A DNA stretch of 64,000 nt from Stenotrophomonas sp. Iso1. Lineage in GTDB: Bacteria > Pseudomonadota > Gammaproteobacteria > Xanthomonadales > Xanthomonadaceae. Positions 28,983-38,757 of the stretch are shown here, piece by piece. The translations under genes were made by a program, and so were the position numbers. Within the stretch, counting starts at the first letter, position 1, and every line of letters begins with the position of its first letter. The notes under the pieces are model-generated. The model had not been told where the DNA came from. It saw only the letters and a list, made by a program, of their open reading frames with translations, and made no database searches. Location: positions 434,001 to 498,000 of the forward strand of contig NZ_JAODBT010000002.1 of the NCBI RefSeq assembly GCF_027497995.1. The letters are read 5' to 3'.

Positions 28983-29792
28983 ATGCCTATGACCCGAATC
29001 GATGAGTGTTTCGCCCGTCTGCGGGCCTCAGGCCGCAAGGCACTGATTCCCTTCATTACGGCGGGCGATCCGTCGTTGGAAGCCACCGTGCCGGTCATGC
29101 ATGCCCTCGTTGAGGCCGGCGCCGATGTGATCGAGCTGGGGGTGCCGTTTTCTGACCCGATGGCTGACGGCCCCACCATCCAGCGCAGCTCCGAGCACGC
29201 GTTGGCCCGAGGCGCGAGCCTGCGCTACATATTCGACAGCGTGGCGGCGTTCCGTCAGCGCGATGCGAGCACCCCGGTGGTGCTGATGGGTTACCTCAAT
29301 CCCGTCGAAATCCGTGGCGCTGCCAATTTCGCCAAAGAGGCCATCGCCGCCGGTGTGGATGGCGTGCTGCTGGTGGATTTGCCTCCGGAAGAAGCCGAAG
29401 AGACCCGGGCTGCGTTCACTGCTGCTGGCTTGGCGTTGATTTTGCTGGCTTCCCCGACCAGTAGCGATGCGCGTCTCGACCTGCTTTGCGATGCTGCACA
29501 AGGCTATCTCTATTACGTCAGCTTTGCGGGCGTCACCGGCGCCTCCGAGCGGCTGGACAGTGTTGCGGCGGGTGACCGCTTGCGTCTGTTGCGTAGCCGC
29601 TCCAATGCACCGGTGGTTGCCGGTTTTGGCATCAAGGATGCGGCCAGCGCTGCTGCCATGGCGGTGGATGCTGATGGTGTAGTGGTCGGCAGTGCCTTGG
29701 TCTCGGCTATCGCCGAAGCAGCGGATCCGGCCGCCGCCGCCGAGGCTGCCAGCCGCTTCCTCAAACCGCTGCGCGAGGCATTGGGTAGCTGA
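28983..29792 (+). CDS. trpA: Tryptophan synthase alpha subunit
   Basis: TIM-barrel enzyme that splits indoleglycerol phosphate into indole and glyceraldehyde 3-phosphate. 269 residues in the chosen frame. Catalytic residues equivalent to Salmonella E49 and D60 are E51 and D62 (ELGVPFSDPMAD). The phosphate-binding GFGIKDA segment and the DGVVVGSA strand are intact. The first ATG after the lipoprotein stop was used, ten bases after GAAGGA; the ATG two codons later is equally plausible. A GC-rich hairpin (29808-29834) follows 16 bases after the stop. Confidence 0.97.
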   Translation: MPMTRIDECFARLRASGRKALIPFITAGDPSLEATVPVMHALVEAGADVIELGVPFSDPMADGPTIQRSSEHALARGASLRYIFDSVAAFRQRDASTPVVLMGYLNPVEIRGAANFAKEAIAAGVDGVLLVDLPPEEAEETRAAFTAAGLALILLASPTSSDARLDLLCDAAQGYLYYVSFAGVTGASERLDSVAAGDRLRLLRSRSNAPVVAGFGIKDAASAAAMAVDADGVVVGSALVSAIAEAADPAAAAEAASRFLKPLREALGS

Positions 29793-30255
29793 AGCACCCG
29801 CGTGAAAGGCGGCCAGTGGCGAAGCTGGCCCGCCTGGATCTCCTTCTCCCAGTGGGTGGGGGAGGGCGCGCTAAGCGCCGGATAAGGCGATAGTCCCGTG
29901 CACTACGTCGGCCTACAACGTCCAGCAAACACGTAGTTCTGGGTACTTGCGAACAGGGTTCAGGCAGCTCTCGTACCTGTCGAGACACGCGCTTTCCGGG
30001 TGCGTGCGCCTGCCCGGCTTGGGGAGAATCCCGGGCACGCCGCCGGCAGTACGTTTGCGGCTGGGCCTGAAGGCTTCTCATCCTGGTGGCAGGCGGAGGG
30101 GCCGGGCGGGACTTCCGGCGGCCATCGCTCCCGCCCAAACGTACGCAGCAGTAGGGATTCAGGCATCTCGTGGATGCGCCGTGGTCGCAGGGGTGAGCTA
30201 GACTGTCGCCCCTGTCGCGGCCTTTGGGCCGCCCTGAATGGAACCATCATTCCGC
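29793..30255 (+). other. 463-base intergenic region with many inverted repeats, trpA to accD
   Basis: No protein gene is supported here. Structures seen: GGCGGCCAG/CTGGCCCGCC at 29808-29834; CTACGT/ACGTAG at 29903-29908 and 29931-29936, next to REP-like strings (CGCCGGATAAGGCG and CGGCCTAC); TGCCCGG/CCGGGCA at 30011-30017 and 30031-30037; a long-range pair GTACGTTTG/CAAACGTAC at 30049-30057 and 30136-30144 that encloses further GC-rich palindromes; and GCGGCC-TTTG-GGCCGC at 30217-30232, 23 bases before the accD ATG. None has a T-run. The region may contain repetitive elements, a structured accD leader or a small RNA. It matched no RNA family I could recall (RNase P, 6S, 4.5S, tmRNA). Confidence 0.5.
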
Positions 30256-31136
<881 letters not shown>

Positions 31137-31137
<1 letters not shown>

Positions 31138-32492
31138 TGGGTGTGCGCAAGTATTTTGGTACCGACGGCATTCGCGGCCGGGTCGGGCAGGGGGTTATTT
31201 CCGCCGATTTCGTGATGCGTCTGGGCAATGCGCTCGGCCGCGTGCTGGCCGAGCGCAATGGCCATCAGCCAACCGTGGTGATTGGCAAGGACACGCGCAT
31301 CTCCGGCTATATGTTCGAATCGGCACTGGAAGCGGGCTTGGTCGCCGCCGGCGCCAACGTGCAGTTGATCGGGCCGATACCGACGCCGGCCGTGGCATTC
31401 CTGGCGCATACATTGGGCGCCGATGCGGGCATCGTCATCAGTGCCTCGCACAATCCGCATCACGACAACGGCATCAAGTTCTTCTCCAGTGAGGGCGAGA
31501 AGCTCGACGATGCCACCGAGTTGGCGTTGGAAGCCGCGTTGGACCAGCCGTTCGCCACGGTGGAATCCGAGCACCTCGGCAAGGCAGTGCGCGCCCGTGA
31601 CGCTGTTGGCCGTTACATCGAATTCTGCAAGGCGAGCGTGCCGCGCGATTTCTATCTGCGCGGCCTCAAGGTCGTGCTCGATTGCGCACATGGCGCCACG
31701 TATCACGTTGCTCCGCTGCTGTTTCGCGAGATGGGCGCTGAGGTGATTGCCATTGGTGCCGAGCCGAATGGCATCAACATCAATGATGGCGTGGGCTCGA
31801 TGCATATCGACAACCTGTCGCGCAAAGTCGTCGAAACCGGCGCCCACATGGGTATCGCTTTCGATGGCGACGGCGACCGCGTGCTGATGGTCGACAACAC
31901 CGGCGCAGCCGTGGACGGCGATGGCCTGCTCTACATCCTGGCAAAGGCATGGCAAGCCAATGGCCGCCTGCGTGGCCCGGTGGTCGGCACGTTGATGACC
32001 AACTACGGGCTGGAGCAAGCGCTGGAGCGCCTGGGTATTCCGTTTATTCGCTCCAATGTCGGTGACCGTTACGTGCACCAGGCGCTGGTCGAGGGCAATG
32101 GGACGCTGGGCGGCGAAGCCTCGGGTCACATTCTGTGCCTGGACCGCGCCACCACTGGCGACGCCATCGTCAGTGCGCTGCAGGTGCTCGAAGTGCTGGG
32201 CCGGGCAGATATCAGCCTGCATCAGGCCATGGCCGGGCTGTCCGCGGTGCCGCAGAAGACCATCAATGTGCGACTGGAATCGGGCGCGCGTGAAGTGGTC
32301 AAGAGTGGTCCGGTGCAGGCCGCTTTGGTAGCGGCGCAGGCAGCGGTGGCCGGGCGGGGCAGGGCATTCCTGCGTCCTTCGGGTACCGAACCGGTGGTGC
32401 GGGTCACGGTTGAGGCTGACGAGGCCGGGCTGATGACGTCCACGCTTGAGGCTCTGGCTGATGCGGTGCGTTCGGCTGCCGCACAGGTTTGA
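31137..32492 (+). CDS. glmM: Phosphoglucosamine mutase
   Basis: Interconverts glucosamine 6-phosphate and glucosamine 1-phosphate for peptidoglycan and LPS precursors. 451 residues. The active-site phosphoserine is S104 in ISASHNP. The magnesium-binding loop is DGDGDR (D243, D245, D247), and the C-terminal phosphate-binding loop is [11 protein letters not shown]. It overlaps accD by one base (TGATG), so both should be translated from one mRNA. In Pseudomonas glmM lies directly before tpiA and secG; here an oxygenase gene is inserted. Confidence 0.97.
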
Positions 32493-32562
32493 GTAGGGTC
32501 ATGGTGTTTCCTCGGGGTGCCGGTTCCAATGTCGGCGCCTCGTTACCTTTTGGAGTAGTTCA

Positions 32563-33501
32563 ATGAGTTCCCGCATTCCCACCCTCGACATCACCCGCTT
32601 TGAGAGTGATCGGGAGGCCTTCGTCGCCGAGCTTGGTGCTGCCTACCGGCAGTGGGGCTTTGCCGGCATTCGCAACCACGGCATCTCCCAGTCCGACATT
32701 GACGCCGCCTATGGCGTGTTCAAGGCGTTCTTTGCACTGCCGGAAGAGGTGAAGAAGCAGTACCACGTCGCTGGCGGTGGTGGCGCGCGCGGCTACACGC
32801 CGTTCGGTGTGGAAACCGCCAAGGGCTCCAAGCACTTCGATCTGAAAGAGTTCTGGCACATCGGCCGGGAGATTCCTGACGACTCCAAGTACCGCGAGGT
32901 GATGCCGCCGAACCTGTGGCCGAACGAAGTGCCGGGTTTCCATGAGCACGGTTACACGCTGTACCAGAAGCTCGACGCGCTGGGTTCGCGCGTGCTGTCG
33001 GCGCTGGCGTTGCATATCGGCTTGCCGGAGCAGTATTTCGCCGACAAGACGAACAACGGCAACTCGATCCTGCGGCCGATCCACTACCCGCCGATCACCA
33101 CTGACGACATCCCCAATGTCCGCGCTGGTGCCCATGGCGACATCAACTTCATCACCCTGCTGGTTGGCGCTAGCGCCGCTGGCCTGGAAGTGCAGTCGCA
33201 TGAAGGTGAGTGGGTGCCGTTCACCTCGGATGCGGACACCATCGTGGTCAATATCGGCGACATGCTGCAGCGCCTGACCAATCACGTGTACCCGTCCACC
33301 ATCCATCGCGTGGTCAATCCCCCGGGTGATCTGGCGCGCAAGCCGCGTTATTCGGTGCCGTTTTTCCTGCACCCGAACCCGGACTTCCTGATCGACGTGC
33401 TGCCTTCGTGCATCACGCCGGAAAACCCGAGTCGCTATCCGGAGGCGATCACCGCCCACGGCTTCCTTGAAGAGCGCCTGCGCGAAATCAAGCTGAAGTA
33501 A
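32563..33501 (+). CDS. 2-oxoglutarate/Fe(II) oxygenase, isopenicillin N synthase-like
   Basis: Member of the 2OG-Fe(II) dioxygenase superfamily with an N-terminal DIOX_N region (about 5-120) and a double-stranded beta-helix domain (about 165-275). Iron ligands are H191, D193 and H248. The 2-oxoglutarate-binding R-x-S pair is R262 and S264. All core residues are present, so it is probably an active oxygenase, but its substrate is unknown. 312 residues, with a GGAG site before the ATG. It stands between glmM and tpiA and is closed by a strong terminator, so it may share the accD-glmM transcript. Confidence 0.92.
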   Translation: MSSRIPTLDITRFESDREAFVAELGAAYRQWGFAGIRNHGISQSDIDAAYGVFKAFFALPEEVKKQYHVAGGGGARGYTPFGVETAKGSKHFDLKEFWHIGREIPDDSKYREVMPPNLWPNEVPGFHEHGYTLYQKLDALGSRVLSALALHIGLPEQYFADKTNNGNSILRPIHYPPITTDDIPNVRAGAHGDINFITLLVGASAAGLEVQSHEGEWVPFTSDADTIVVNIGDMLQRLTNHVYPSTIHRVVNPPGDLARKPRYSVPFFLHPNPDFLIDVLPSCITPENPSRYPEAITAHGFLEERLREIKLK

Positions 33502-33542
33502 GCGCCGCCCGCCTGCCGGTAGTAGTCGGCCGGGATGTAAAT

Positions 33543-33577
33543 GACGCCGCCGCGGCCTTTGGTCCGGCGGCGTTTTT
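33543..33577 (+). terminator. Intrinsic terminator after the 2OG oxygenase gene
   Basis: A 9-base GC-rich perfect stem (ACGCCGCCG and its complement) is followed directly by TTTTT. Confidence 0.9.
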
Positions 33578-33669
33578 GCGTTTTGTCCTGTGATGTCCGT
33601 CGATTGTCCTGCTGGTGTCGCTATTTCAGCTATCCTTCGCCCACATTTTCTATAGGGAGTGGCTCCTGA

Positions 33670-34425
33670 ATGCGCCGCAAGATCGTTGCTGGTAACTGGA
33701 AGCTGCATGGCAGCCGTCAATTCGCCGCCGAACTGGTGGGGCAGGTGGCAGCCGGGCTGCCGTTGGAGGGAGTGGAGTTGGTGATCCTGCCGCCGCTGCC
33801 GTATCTGGGTGATCTGGCGGAGGACTTCGAGGAGACCTCGCTGGCTTTTGGCGCGCAGGATGTCAGCTGCAATGAGAAGGGTGCGTACACCGGTGAGGTG
33901 TCGGCGGCGATGCTGGTGGAGGTCGGTGCGGCTTACGGTTTGGTAGGCCATTCCGAGCGGCGCCAGTATCACCACGAAAGCAGTGAGTTGGTGGCGCGGA
34001 AGTTTGTTGCGGCCATTCACGCCGGCCTGGTGCCAGTCTTGTGTGTTGGTGAGACGCTGGAGCAGCGCGAGGCAGGCCAGACCGAGCAGGTGATCGCTTC
34101 ACAGCTGACGCCGGTGCTGGAGCTGGCAGGGGTCGAGGCCTTCGCCAAGGCTGTGGTGGCCTATGAGCCGGTCTGGGCGATTGGTACGGGCCGGACTGCC
34201 AGTCCGGAGCAGGTGCAGGCGGTGCATGCGTTCATTCGTGGCGTAGTCGCTGAGCGCGATGTTAGAATCGCTGATTCGTTGTCGCTCCTCTATGGCGGCA
34301 GCGTCAAGCCCGACAATGCAGCAGAGCTGTTCTCACAGCCTGACGTGGATGGCGGGCTGGTAGGTGGCGCTTCACTGGTGGCGGCTGATTTTCTGGCCAT
34401 CGCAAGGGCAGCCGCCGGTCGCTAA
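33670..34425 (+). CDS. tpiA: Triosephosphate isomerase
   Basis: Glycolytic enzyme interconverting dihydroxyacetone phosphate and glyceraldehyde 3-phosphate. 251 residues. Catalytic residues are N9 and K11 (AGNWK), H94 (VGHSERR) and E166 (AYEPVWAIGTG). The C-terminal phosphate-binding YGGSVKPDN is intact. It follows a terminator, so it should have its own promoter in the 90 bases before the ATG. secG begins 27 bases downstream, an order shared with Pseudomonas. Confidence 0.98.
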   Translation: MRRKIVAGNWKLHGSRQFAAELVGQVAAGLPLEGVELVILPPLPYLGDLAEDFEETSLAFGAQDVSCNEKGAYTGEVSAAMLVEVGAAYGLVGHSERRQYHHESSELVARKFVAAIHAGLVPVLCVGETLEQREAGQTEQVIASQLTPVLELAGVEAFAKAVVAYEPVWAIGTGRTASPEQVQAVHAFIRGVVAERDVRIADSLSLLYGGSVKPDNAAELFSQPDVDGGLVGGASLVAADFLAIARAAAGR

Positions 34426-34452
34426 CTGGAATTGTCCGGGACGGATTTCAAA

Positions 34453-34884
34453 ATGCTGATGTTGATCCTCAATGTGGTCTATGTGCTGGTGGCGATCTCG
34501 ATGATCGCGCTGATCCTGATGCAGCGTGGCTCTGGTGCCGCTGCGGGCTCCGGCTTTGGTGCCGGTGCCTCGGGTACAGTGTTCGGTGCGCGTGGCGCAT
34601 CCAACTTCCTGTCCAAGTCCACCAAGTGGCTGGCCGTGGTGTTCTTCGGCATCAGTCTGTTCATGGCGTGGTACGCCACTCACGGTGCTCGCCCGACGGG
34701 CGAAAACCTGGGTGTGATGTCGCAGGTTGCCACTCCGGTGGTCGCTCCGGCGGTGCCGGCAGGTGAGCTGCAGGCTGCGCCGTCGGCAGCTGCTGTGGGC
34801 GAAGTGCCGCAGGCAACTGCCCCGGCGGAAAATATTCCCTCGGGAAATGAAGAAAAGCCCGTCGAAAGCTCACATAAAGACTGA
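34453..34884 (+). CDS. secG: Preprotein translocase subunit SecG
   Basis: Small subunit of the SecYEG protein-export channel. 143 residues. Two membrane helices (about 2-22 and 55-74) flank a Gly/Ala-rich loop with the typical LMQRGSGAAAGSGFG and FLSKSTKW segments. The C-terminal tail beyond about 80 is Ala/Pro/Glu-rich and longer than in E. coli (110 residues), as is common in xanthomonads. The ATG giving MLMLILN was preferred to an in-frame TTG seven codons upstream. Confidence 0.95.
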   Translation: MLMLILNVVYVLVAISMIALILMQRGSGAAAGSGFGAGASGTVFGARGASNFLSKSTKWLAVVFFGISLFMAWYATHGARPTGENLGVMSQVATPVVAPAVPAGELQAAPSAAAVGEVPQATAPAENIPSGNEEKPVESSHKD

Positions 34885-34897
34885 AGACGGTTACAAT
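34869..34897 (+). promoter_or_regulatory. Putative promoter of tRNA-Leu
   Basis: CTCACA and TACAAT are separated by 17 bases and place a start about 30 bases before the tRNA. The element overlaps the end of secG. Confidence 0.5.
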
Positions 34898-34932
34898 ACG
34901 CGGCGCACTGCAGACCAGTAGTGCTGACGTAG

Positions 34933-35017
34933 GCCCAGGTGGCGGAATTGGTAGACGCACTACCTTGAGGTGGTAGCGACGAGAGTCGTAGGGGTTCGAG
35001 TCCCCTCTTGGGCACCA
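34933..35017 (+). tRNA. leuU: tRNA-Leu (anticodon GAG)
   Basis: An 85-base class II tRNA. The acceptor stem GCCCAGG pairs with CTTGGGC, including one G-U. The anticodon stem CTACC/GGTAG holds loop TTGAGGT with anticodon GAG, reading CUC and CUU. The long variable arm CGACGAGAGTCGT folds on itself. The T-arm AGGGG-TTCGAGT-CCCCT is standard and CCA is encoded. Its place after secG matches leuU of E. coli and the equivalent Pseudomonas gene. Confidence 0.98.
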
Positions 35018-35036
35018 TAGTTTGTAAGCGGGTTCG

Positions 35037-35054
35037 CGGGTGCAGTAGCACCCG
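35037..35054 (+). other. Short hairpin between tRNA-Leu and nuoA
   Basis: CGGGTGC-AGTA-GCACCCG is a perfect 7-base stem without a T-run. It could be a tRNA 3'-processing or pausing structure. nuoA follows after about 75 bases and no separate strong promoter was recognised in between. Confidence 0.45.
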
Positions 35055-35128
35055 TGGTGGCAAGTCCCGTCAATCCCCCATGCCCGGTCACCGTCAGGTG
35101 TTCAGGGCAGAGGCAAGAGAGAATCGCT

Positions 35129-35485
35129 GTGCTGGCCGAATATTTGCCGTCCCTGCTGTTTCTGATCGTCGCCACCGGCATCGGCGTGACGCTGATGCTC
35201 ATCGGTCGGTTCCTCGCTCCCCGTTCGCCGGACAACGAGAAACTCTCCGCATACGAGTGTGGCTTCGAGGCGTTCGAAAACGCGCGCATGAAGTTCGACG
35301 TGCGTTACTACCTGATCGCCATCCAGTTCATTGTCTTTGACCTGGAAATCATCTTCATCGTGCCTTGGACTCAGGTCTTCATGGAGCTGGGTGCCCGTTC
35401 GTTGGTCACCATGGGTCTGTTCGTGGGCATGTTGTTCCTCGGCTTTATCTACGTGTGGAAGAAGGGAGCGCTGGAATGGGAGTGA
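35129..35485 (+). CDS. nuoA: NADH-quinone oxidoreductase subunit A
   Basis: Small membrane subunit of complex I at the junction of the membrane and peripheral arms. 118 residues with three membrane helices (about 7-29, 61-82 and 88-108). The conserved loop [10 protein letters not shown] (about 41-50) contains the cysteine that lies near the quinone site. GTG start, with AGAGAG upstream; this gives the expected MLAEYLP N-terminus. Overlaps nuoB by ten bases and is the first gene of the complete nuo set. Confidence 0.96.
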   Translation: MLAEYLPSLLFLIVATGIGVTLMLIGRFLAPRSPDNEKLSAYECGFEAFENARMKFDVRYYLIAIQFIVFDLEIIFIVPWTQVFMELGARSLVTMGLFVGMLFLGFIYVWKKGALEWE

Positions 35486-36030
35486 TTCAGACTCTCGACG
35501 GCCTGATGAACAATCCGACCCCGGAAGGGCGGGTTGATGACATTCTCCGTCCCGAAGGCGACAACCCTCTGCTCGAGAAGGGCTATGTGACCACCAGCGT
35601 TGACGCACTGTTGAACTGGGCACGTACCGGCTCGATGTGGCCCATGACCTTCGGTCTGGCCTGCTGCGCGGTGGAAATGATGCACGCCGGTGCGGCGCGC
35701 CTGGATCTTGACCGCTACGGTGTGGTGTTCCGCCCGTCGCCGCGTCAGTCCGACGTGATGATCGTTGCTGGCACGCTGGTCAATAAAATGGCCCCGGCGT
35801 TGCGCAAGGTTTACGACCAGATGCCTGACCCGAAATGGGTCATCTCGATGGGCAGTTGTGCCAATGGTGGCGGCTATTACCACTACTCCTATGCAGTGGT
35901 GCGTGGCTGTGATCGTGTGGTGCCGGTGGACATTTATGTCCCAGGCTGCCCGCCGACTGCCGAGGCGCTGGTGTACGGCATTCTTCAGCTACAGAAGAAG
36001 ATCTGGCGCACCCAGACCATCGCCCGCTGA
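35476..36030 (+). CDS. nuoB: NADH-quinone oxidoreductase subunit B
   Basis: Peripheral-arm subunit that carries the N2 [4Fe-4S] cluster, which reduces quinone. 184 residues. Cluster ligands are C63 and C64 (LACCAVEMM), C128 (GSCANGGG) and C158 (PGCPPTAEA). The ATG lies inside the end of nuoA, so the two are translationally coupled. Full length and intact. Confidence 0.98.
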   Translation: MGVIQTLDGLMNNPTPEGRVDDILRPEGDNPLLEKGYVTTSVDALLNWARTGSMWPMTFGLACCAVEMMHAGAARLDLDRYGVVFRPSPRQSDVMIVAGTLVNKMAPALRKVYDQMPDPKWVISMGSCANGGGYYHYSYAVVRGCDRVVPVDIYVPGCPPTAEALVYGILQLQKKIWRTQTIAR

Positions 36031-36063
36031 TCCCCTTTTCAAATCAAGAGCACGCCAGCCCCC

Positions 36064-36816
36064 ATGGCCCAGCAAGCATCTTCACTCATTGACCGACTTC
36101 GCGCGCGTTTCGCCGGTGCGCAGGTCTCTGTGGTTGAACCGCGCGGCGAAGTGACGCTGGAGGTTCCGTCGGCTGATTGGCATGGAGTCGCTTTGGCGCT
36201 GCGTGACGAATTCGGCTTCGAGCACGCTACCGACCTGTGTGGTGTCGATTACCTCGGCTACGGCAGCGACGAGTGGGATACCTCCGATGTCTCTGCGCAC
36301 GGCTTCAGTCGTGGCGTGGAAGGCACCGGTGCAGGCCGTTTCGCCTGGGGTGAATTCCCCAGTCACGAAACCGCCGATGGCGCCCAGTTCGACGCAATGC
36401 CCAAGCAGCGCTTCGCGGTCGTTGTCCAGCTGCGCTCCTATCAGCACAACCAGGCGCTGCGCATCCGTTGCTTCGCTCCGGCTGAGGCGCTGCCGGTGGT
36501 TGCTTCGCTGGTTGATGTCTGGCCGGGTCTGAACTGGTTCGAGCGCGAAGCGTTCGACCTGTATGGCGTGATCTTTGAAGGTCACCCGGATCTGCGTCGC
36601 ATCCTGACCGACTACGGTTTCGTGGGCCATCCGTTCCGCAAGGATTTCCCGCTGATCGGCAACGTCGAAGTGCGTTACGACGAAGAAAAGAAGCGTGTGG
36701 TGTACGAGCCGGTGACTTCGGTCGAGCCGCGTGTCGGCGTACCGCGCGTGATCCGCGATGACGCTCGCTTCCAGACAGCGGAAGGCGAGCGCGCGCAGAC
36801 GGAGGCAAGCAAGTGA
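36064..36816 (+). CDS. nuoC: NADH-quinone oxidoreductase subunit C
   Basis: 30-kDa-type peripheral subunit, separate from NuoD as in most bacteria other than the enterobacterial NuoCD fusion. 250 residues. The family signature is [21 protein letters not shown] (from about residue 160). Between the strand ending [10 protein letters not shown] and the one starting [10 protein letters not shown] there is an insert of roughly 45 residues (about 68-115), Ser/Gly/Asp-rich, not present in the E. coli protein. Starts after a 33-base gap; its stop overlaps nuoD (GTGA). Confidence 0.96.
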   Translation: MAQQASSLIDRLRARFAGAQVSVVEPRGEVTLEVPSADWHGVALALRDEFGFEHATDLCGVDYLGYGSDEWDTSDVSAHGFSRGVEGTGAGRFAWGEFPSHETADGAQFDAMPKQRFAVVVQLRSYQHNQALRIRCFAPAEALPVVASLVDVWPGLNWFEREAFDLYGVIFEGHPDLRRILTDYGFVGHPFRKDFPLIGNVEVRYDEEKKRVVYEPVTSVEPRVGVPRVIRDDARFQTAEGERAQTEASK

Positions 36817-38135
36817 GCGCGGCAGCAAACAAAGAATTCCATCAGGCCTCGCAGGCCTTTGCCAGTAATCCCGCCGAATCCCGGCAGGAGATCCGCAACT
36901 ACACGATGAACTTCGGCCCGCAGCATCCGGCCGCGCATGGTGTGTTGCGCCTGATTCTGGAAATGGATGGCGAAACCATCGTTCGTGCCGATCCGCATAT
37001 TGGCTTGCTGCATCGCGCGACCGAGAAGTTGGCCGAATCCAAGCCGTACAACCAGTCGATCGGTTACATGGATCGCCTGGATTACTGCTCGATGATGTGC
37101 AACGAGCATGCTTACGTACGCGCTATCGAAACCCTGGTGGGAGTCGAAGCGCCGGAGCGTGCGCAGTACATTCGCACGATGTTCGACGAAGTCACGCGCG
37201 TCCTGAATCACTTGATGTGGCTGGGCTCCAACGGGCTCGATCTGGGTGCGATGGCGGTGATGCTTTACGCCTTCCGCGAACGCGAAGAGCTGATGGACTG
37301 CTACGAAGCCGTTTCCGGCGCACGTATGCATGCCGCGTACTACCGTCCGGGCGGCGTCTATCGCGACCTGCCGGACACGATGCCGAAGTACAAGGAATCG
37401 CGTTGGCACAAGGGCAATGCGCTGAAGCGTCTGAACGCTTCGCGTGAAGGCTCGCTGCTCGACTTCCTGGAGAACTTCACCAATGAGTTCCCCTCGCGCG
37501 TTGACGAATACGAGACCCTGCTGACCGATAACCGTATCTGGAAGCAGCGTACGGTCGGTATCGGTGTGATCACGCCGGAGCATGCGCTGGCTTGGGGCAT
37601 GACCGGTGTGATGCTGCGCGGTTCGGGCATTGCCTGGGATCTGCGCAAGAAGCAGCCGTACGCCAAATACGATGCGGTCGACTTCGATATCCCGCTGGGC
37701 ACCAATGGTGACTGCTACGACCGTTACCTGGTCCGCGTTGCCGAAATGCGTGAATCCAATCGCATCATCAAGCAGTGCGTGCAGTGGCTGAAGGCCAACC
37801 CCGGCCCGGTGATGGTCAAGAACTTCAAGGTCGCTCCTCCCGCGCGTGCGGAGATGAAGGACGACATGGAAGCGTTGATTCACCACTTCAAGCTGTTCAG
37901 CGAAGGCTATTGCGTCCCGGCTGGTGAAACCTATGCCGCAGTGGAAGCGCCCAAGGGCGAGTTCGGCTGCTACCTGGTTTCCGACGGTGCCAACAAGCCG
38001 TTCCGTGCGCATCTGCGTGCACCGGGCTTTGCTCACCTGTCCTCGATCGATTCGATCGTGCGCGGCCATATGCTGGCTGACGTGGTGGCGATGATCGGTA
38101 CCTACGATCTCGTGTTTGGTGAGGTCGACCGGTAA
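36813..38135 (+). CDS. nuoD: NADH-quinone oxidoreductase subunit D
   Basis: 49-kDa-type subunit that forms the quinone-binding cavity with NuoB. 440 residues. Conserved stretches include the N-terminal [14 protein letters not shown] (about 34-47) with the histidine of the quinone site, HRATEKLAE and [12 protein letters not shown] start overlapping the nuoC stop by four bases. The first 28 residues are a poorly conserved polar extension. A 91-base spacer follows before nuoE. Confidence 0.97.
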   Translation: MSAAANKEFHQASQAFASNPAESRQEIRNYTMNFGPQHPAAHGVLRLILEMDGETIVRADPHIGLLHRATEKLAESKPYNQSIGYMDRLDYCSMMCNEHAYVRAIETLVGVEAPERAQYIRTMFDEVTRVLNHLMWLGSNGLDLGAMAVMLYAFREREELMDCYEAVSGARMHAAYYRPGGVYRDLPDTMPKYKESRWHKGNALKRLNASREGSLLDFLENFTNEFPSRVDEYETLLTDNRIWKQRTVGIGVITPEHALAWGMTGVMLRGSGIAWDLRKKQPYAKYDAVDFDIPLGTNGDCYDRYLVRVAEMRESNRIIKQCVQWLKANPGPVMVKNFKVAPPARAEMKDDMEALIHHFKLFSEGYCVPAGETYAAVEAPKGEFGCYLVSDGANKPFRAHLRAPGFAHLSSIDSIVRGHMLADVVAMIGTYDLVFGEVDR

Positions 38136-38226
38136 TGCCGGCTAACAACACAACGTCCGTTGCCTGCGCGGCTTGTCTGCTGCGGGCATCGGTTCTTCAT
38201 GATCTGGTATTCGTTGAGGTCGGCCG

Positions 38227-38754
38227 ATGAAGGCGACAGGTAATTTCGAGGCGGCGCGTGACGTCGACCCGGTGGTGGTGTTGAGCGACAAGACTCGTGC
38301 TCATATTGATCACTGGCTGGCCAAGTTCCCACCGGAGCGCAAGCGTTCGGCGGTGCTGCAGGGTCTGCACGCGGCACAGGAGCAGAACCAAGGCTGGCTT
38401 AGCGATGAGCTGATTGCTGCCGTGGCCAAGTACCTGGACCTGCCGTTTGTGTGGGCCTACGAGGTCGCTACCTTCTACTCGATGTTCGAGACCGAGAAGG
38501 TCGGCCGCAACAACGTCGCCATCTGCACCAATATCAGCTGCTGGCTCAACGGCGCCGACGATATCGTCCGCCATTGCGAAAAGAAGCTGGGTATCAAGCA
38601 CGGTGAATCCACTGCTGATGGCCGCGTCTACCTCAAGCGTGAGGAAGAGTGCCTGGCAGGTTGTGCTGGCGCACCGATGATGGTCATCAACGGTCACTAC
38701 CATGAGCGCCTGACGCTGGACCAGGTCGACGCGCTGCTGGACGGGCTGGAGTAA
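38227..38754 (+). CDS. nuoE: NADH-quinone oxidoreductase subunit E
   Basis: 24-kDa-type subunit of the NADH-oxidising module with the N1a [2Fe-2S] cluster in a thioredoxin-like fold. 175 residues. The four ligands are C100, C105, C142 and C146. An N-terminal helical bundle (about 20-75) precedes the cluster domain. nuoF begins three bases after its stop. Confidence 0.97.
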   Translation: MKATGNFEAARDVDPVVVLSDKTRAHIDHWLAKFPPERKRSAVLQGLHAAQEQNQGWLSDELIAAVAKYLDLPFVWAYEVATFYSMFETEKVGRNNVAICTNISCWLNGADDIVRHCEKKLGIKHGESTADGRVYLKREEECLAGCAGAPMMVINGHYHERLTLDQVDALLDGLE

Positions 38755-38757
38755 GAC

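Noticed and set aside
29793-30255. A known structural RNA gene (RNase P RNA, 6S, 4.5S or tmRNA) in the trpA-accD gap
   Set aside because: None of the conserved core sequences of these RNAs is present.
36064-38135. NuoC-NuoD fusion as in E. coli
   Set aside because: nuoC ends with TGA and nuoD starts at an overlapping GTG in another frame; the two are separate genes.
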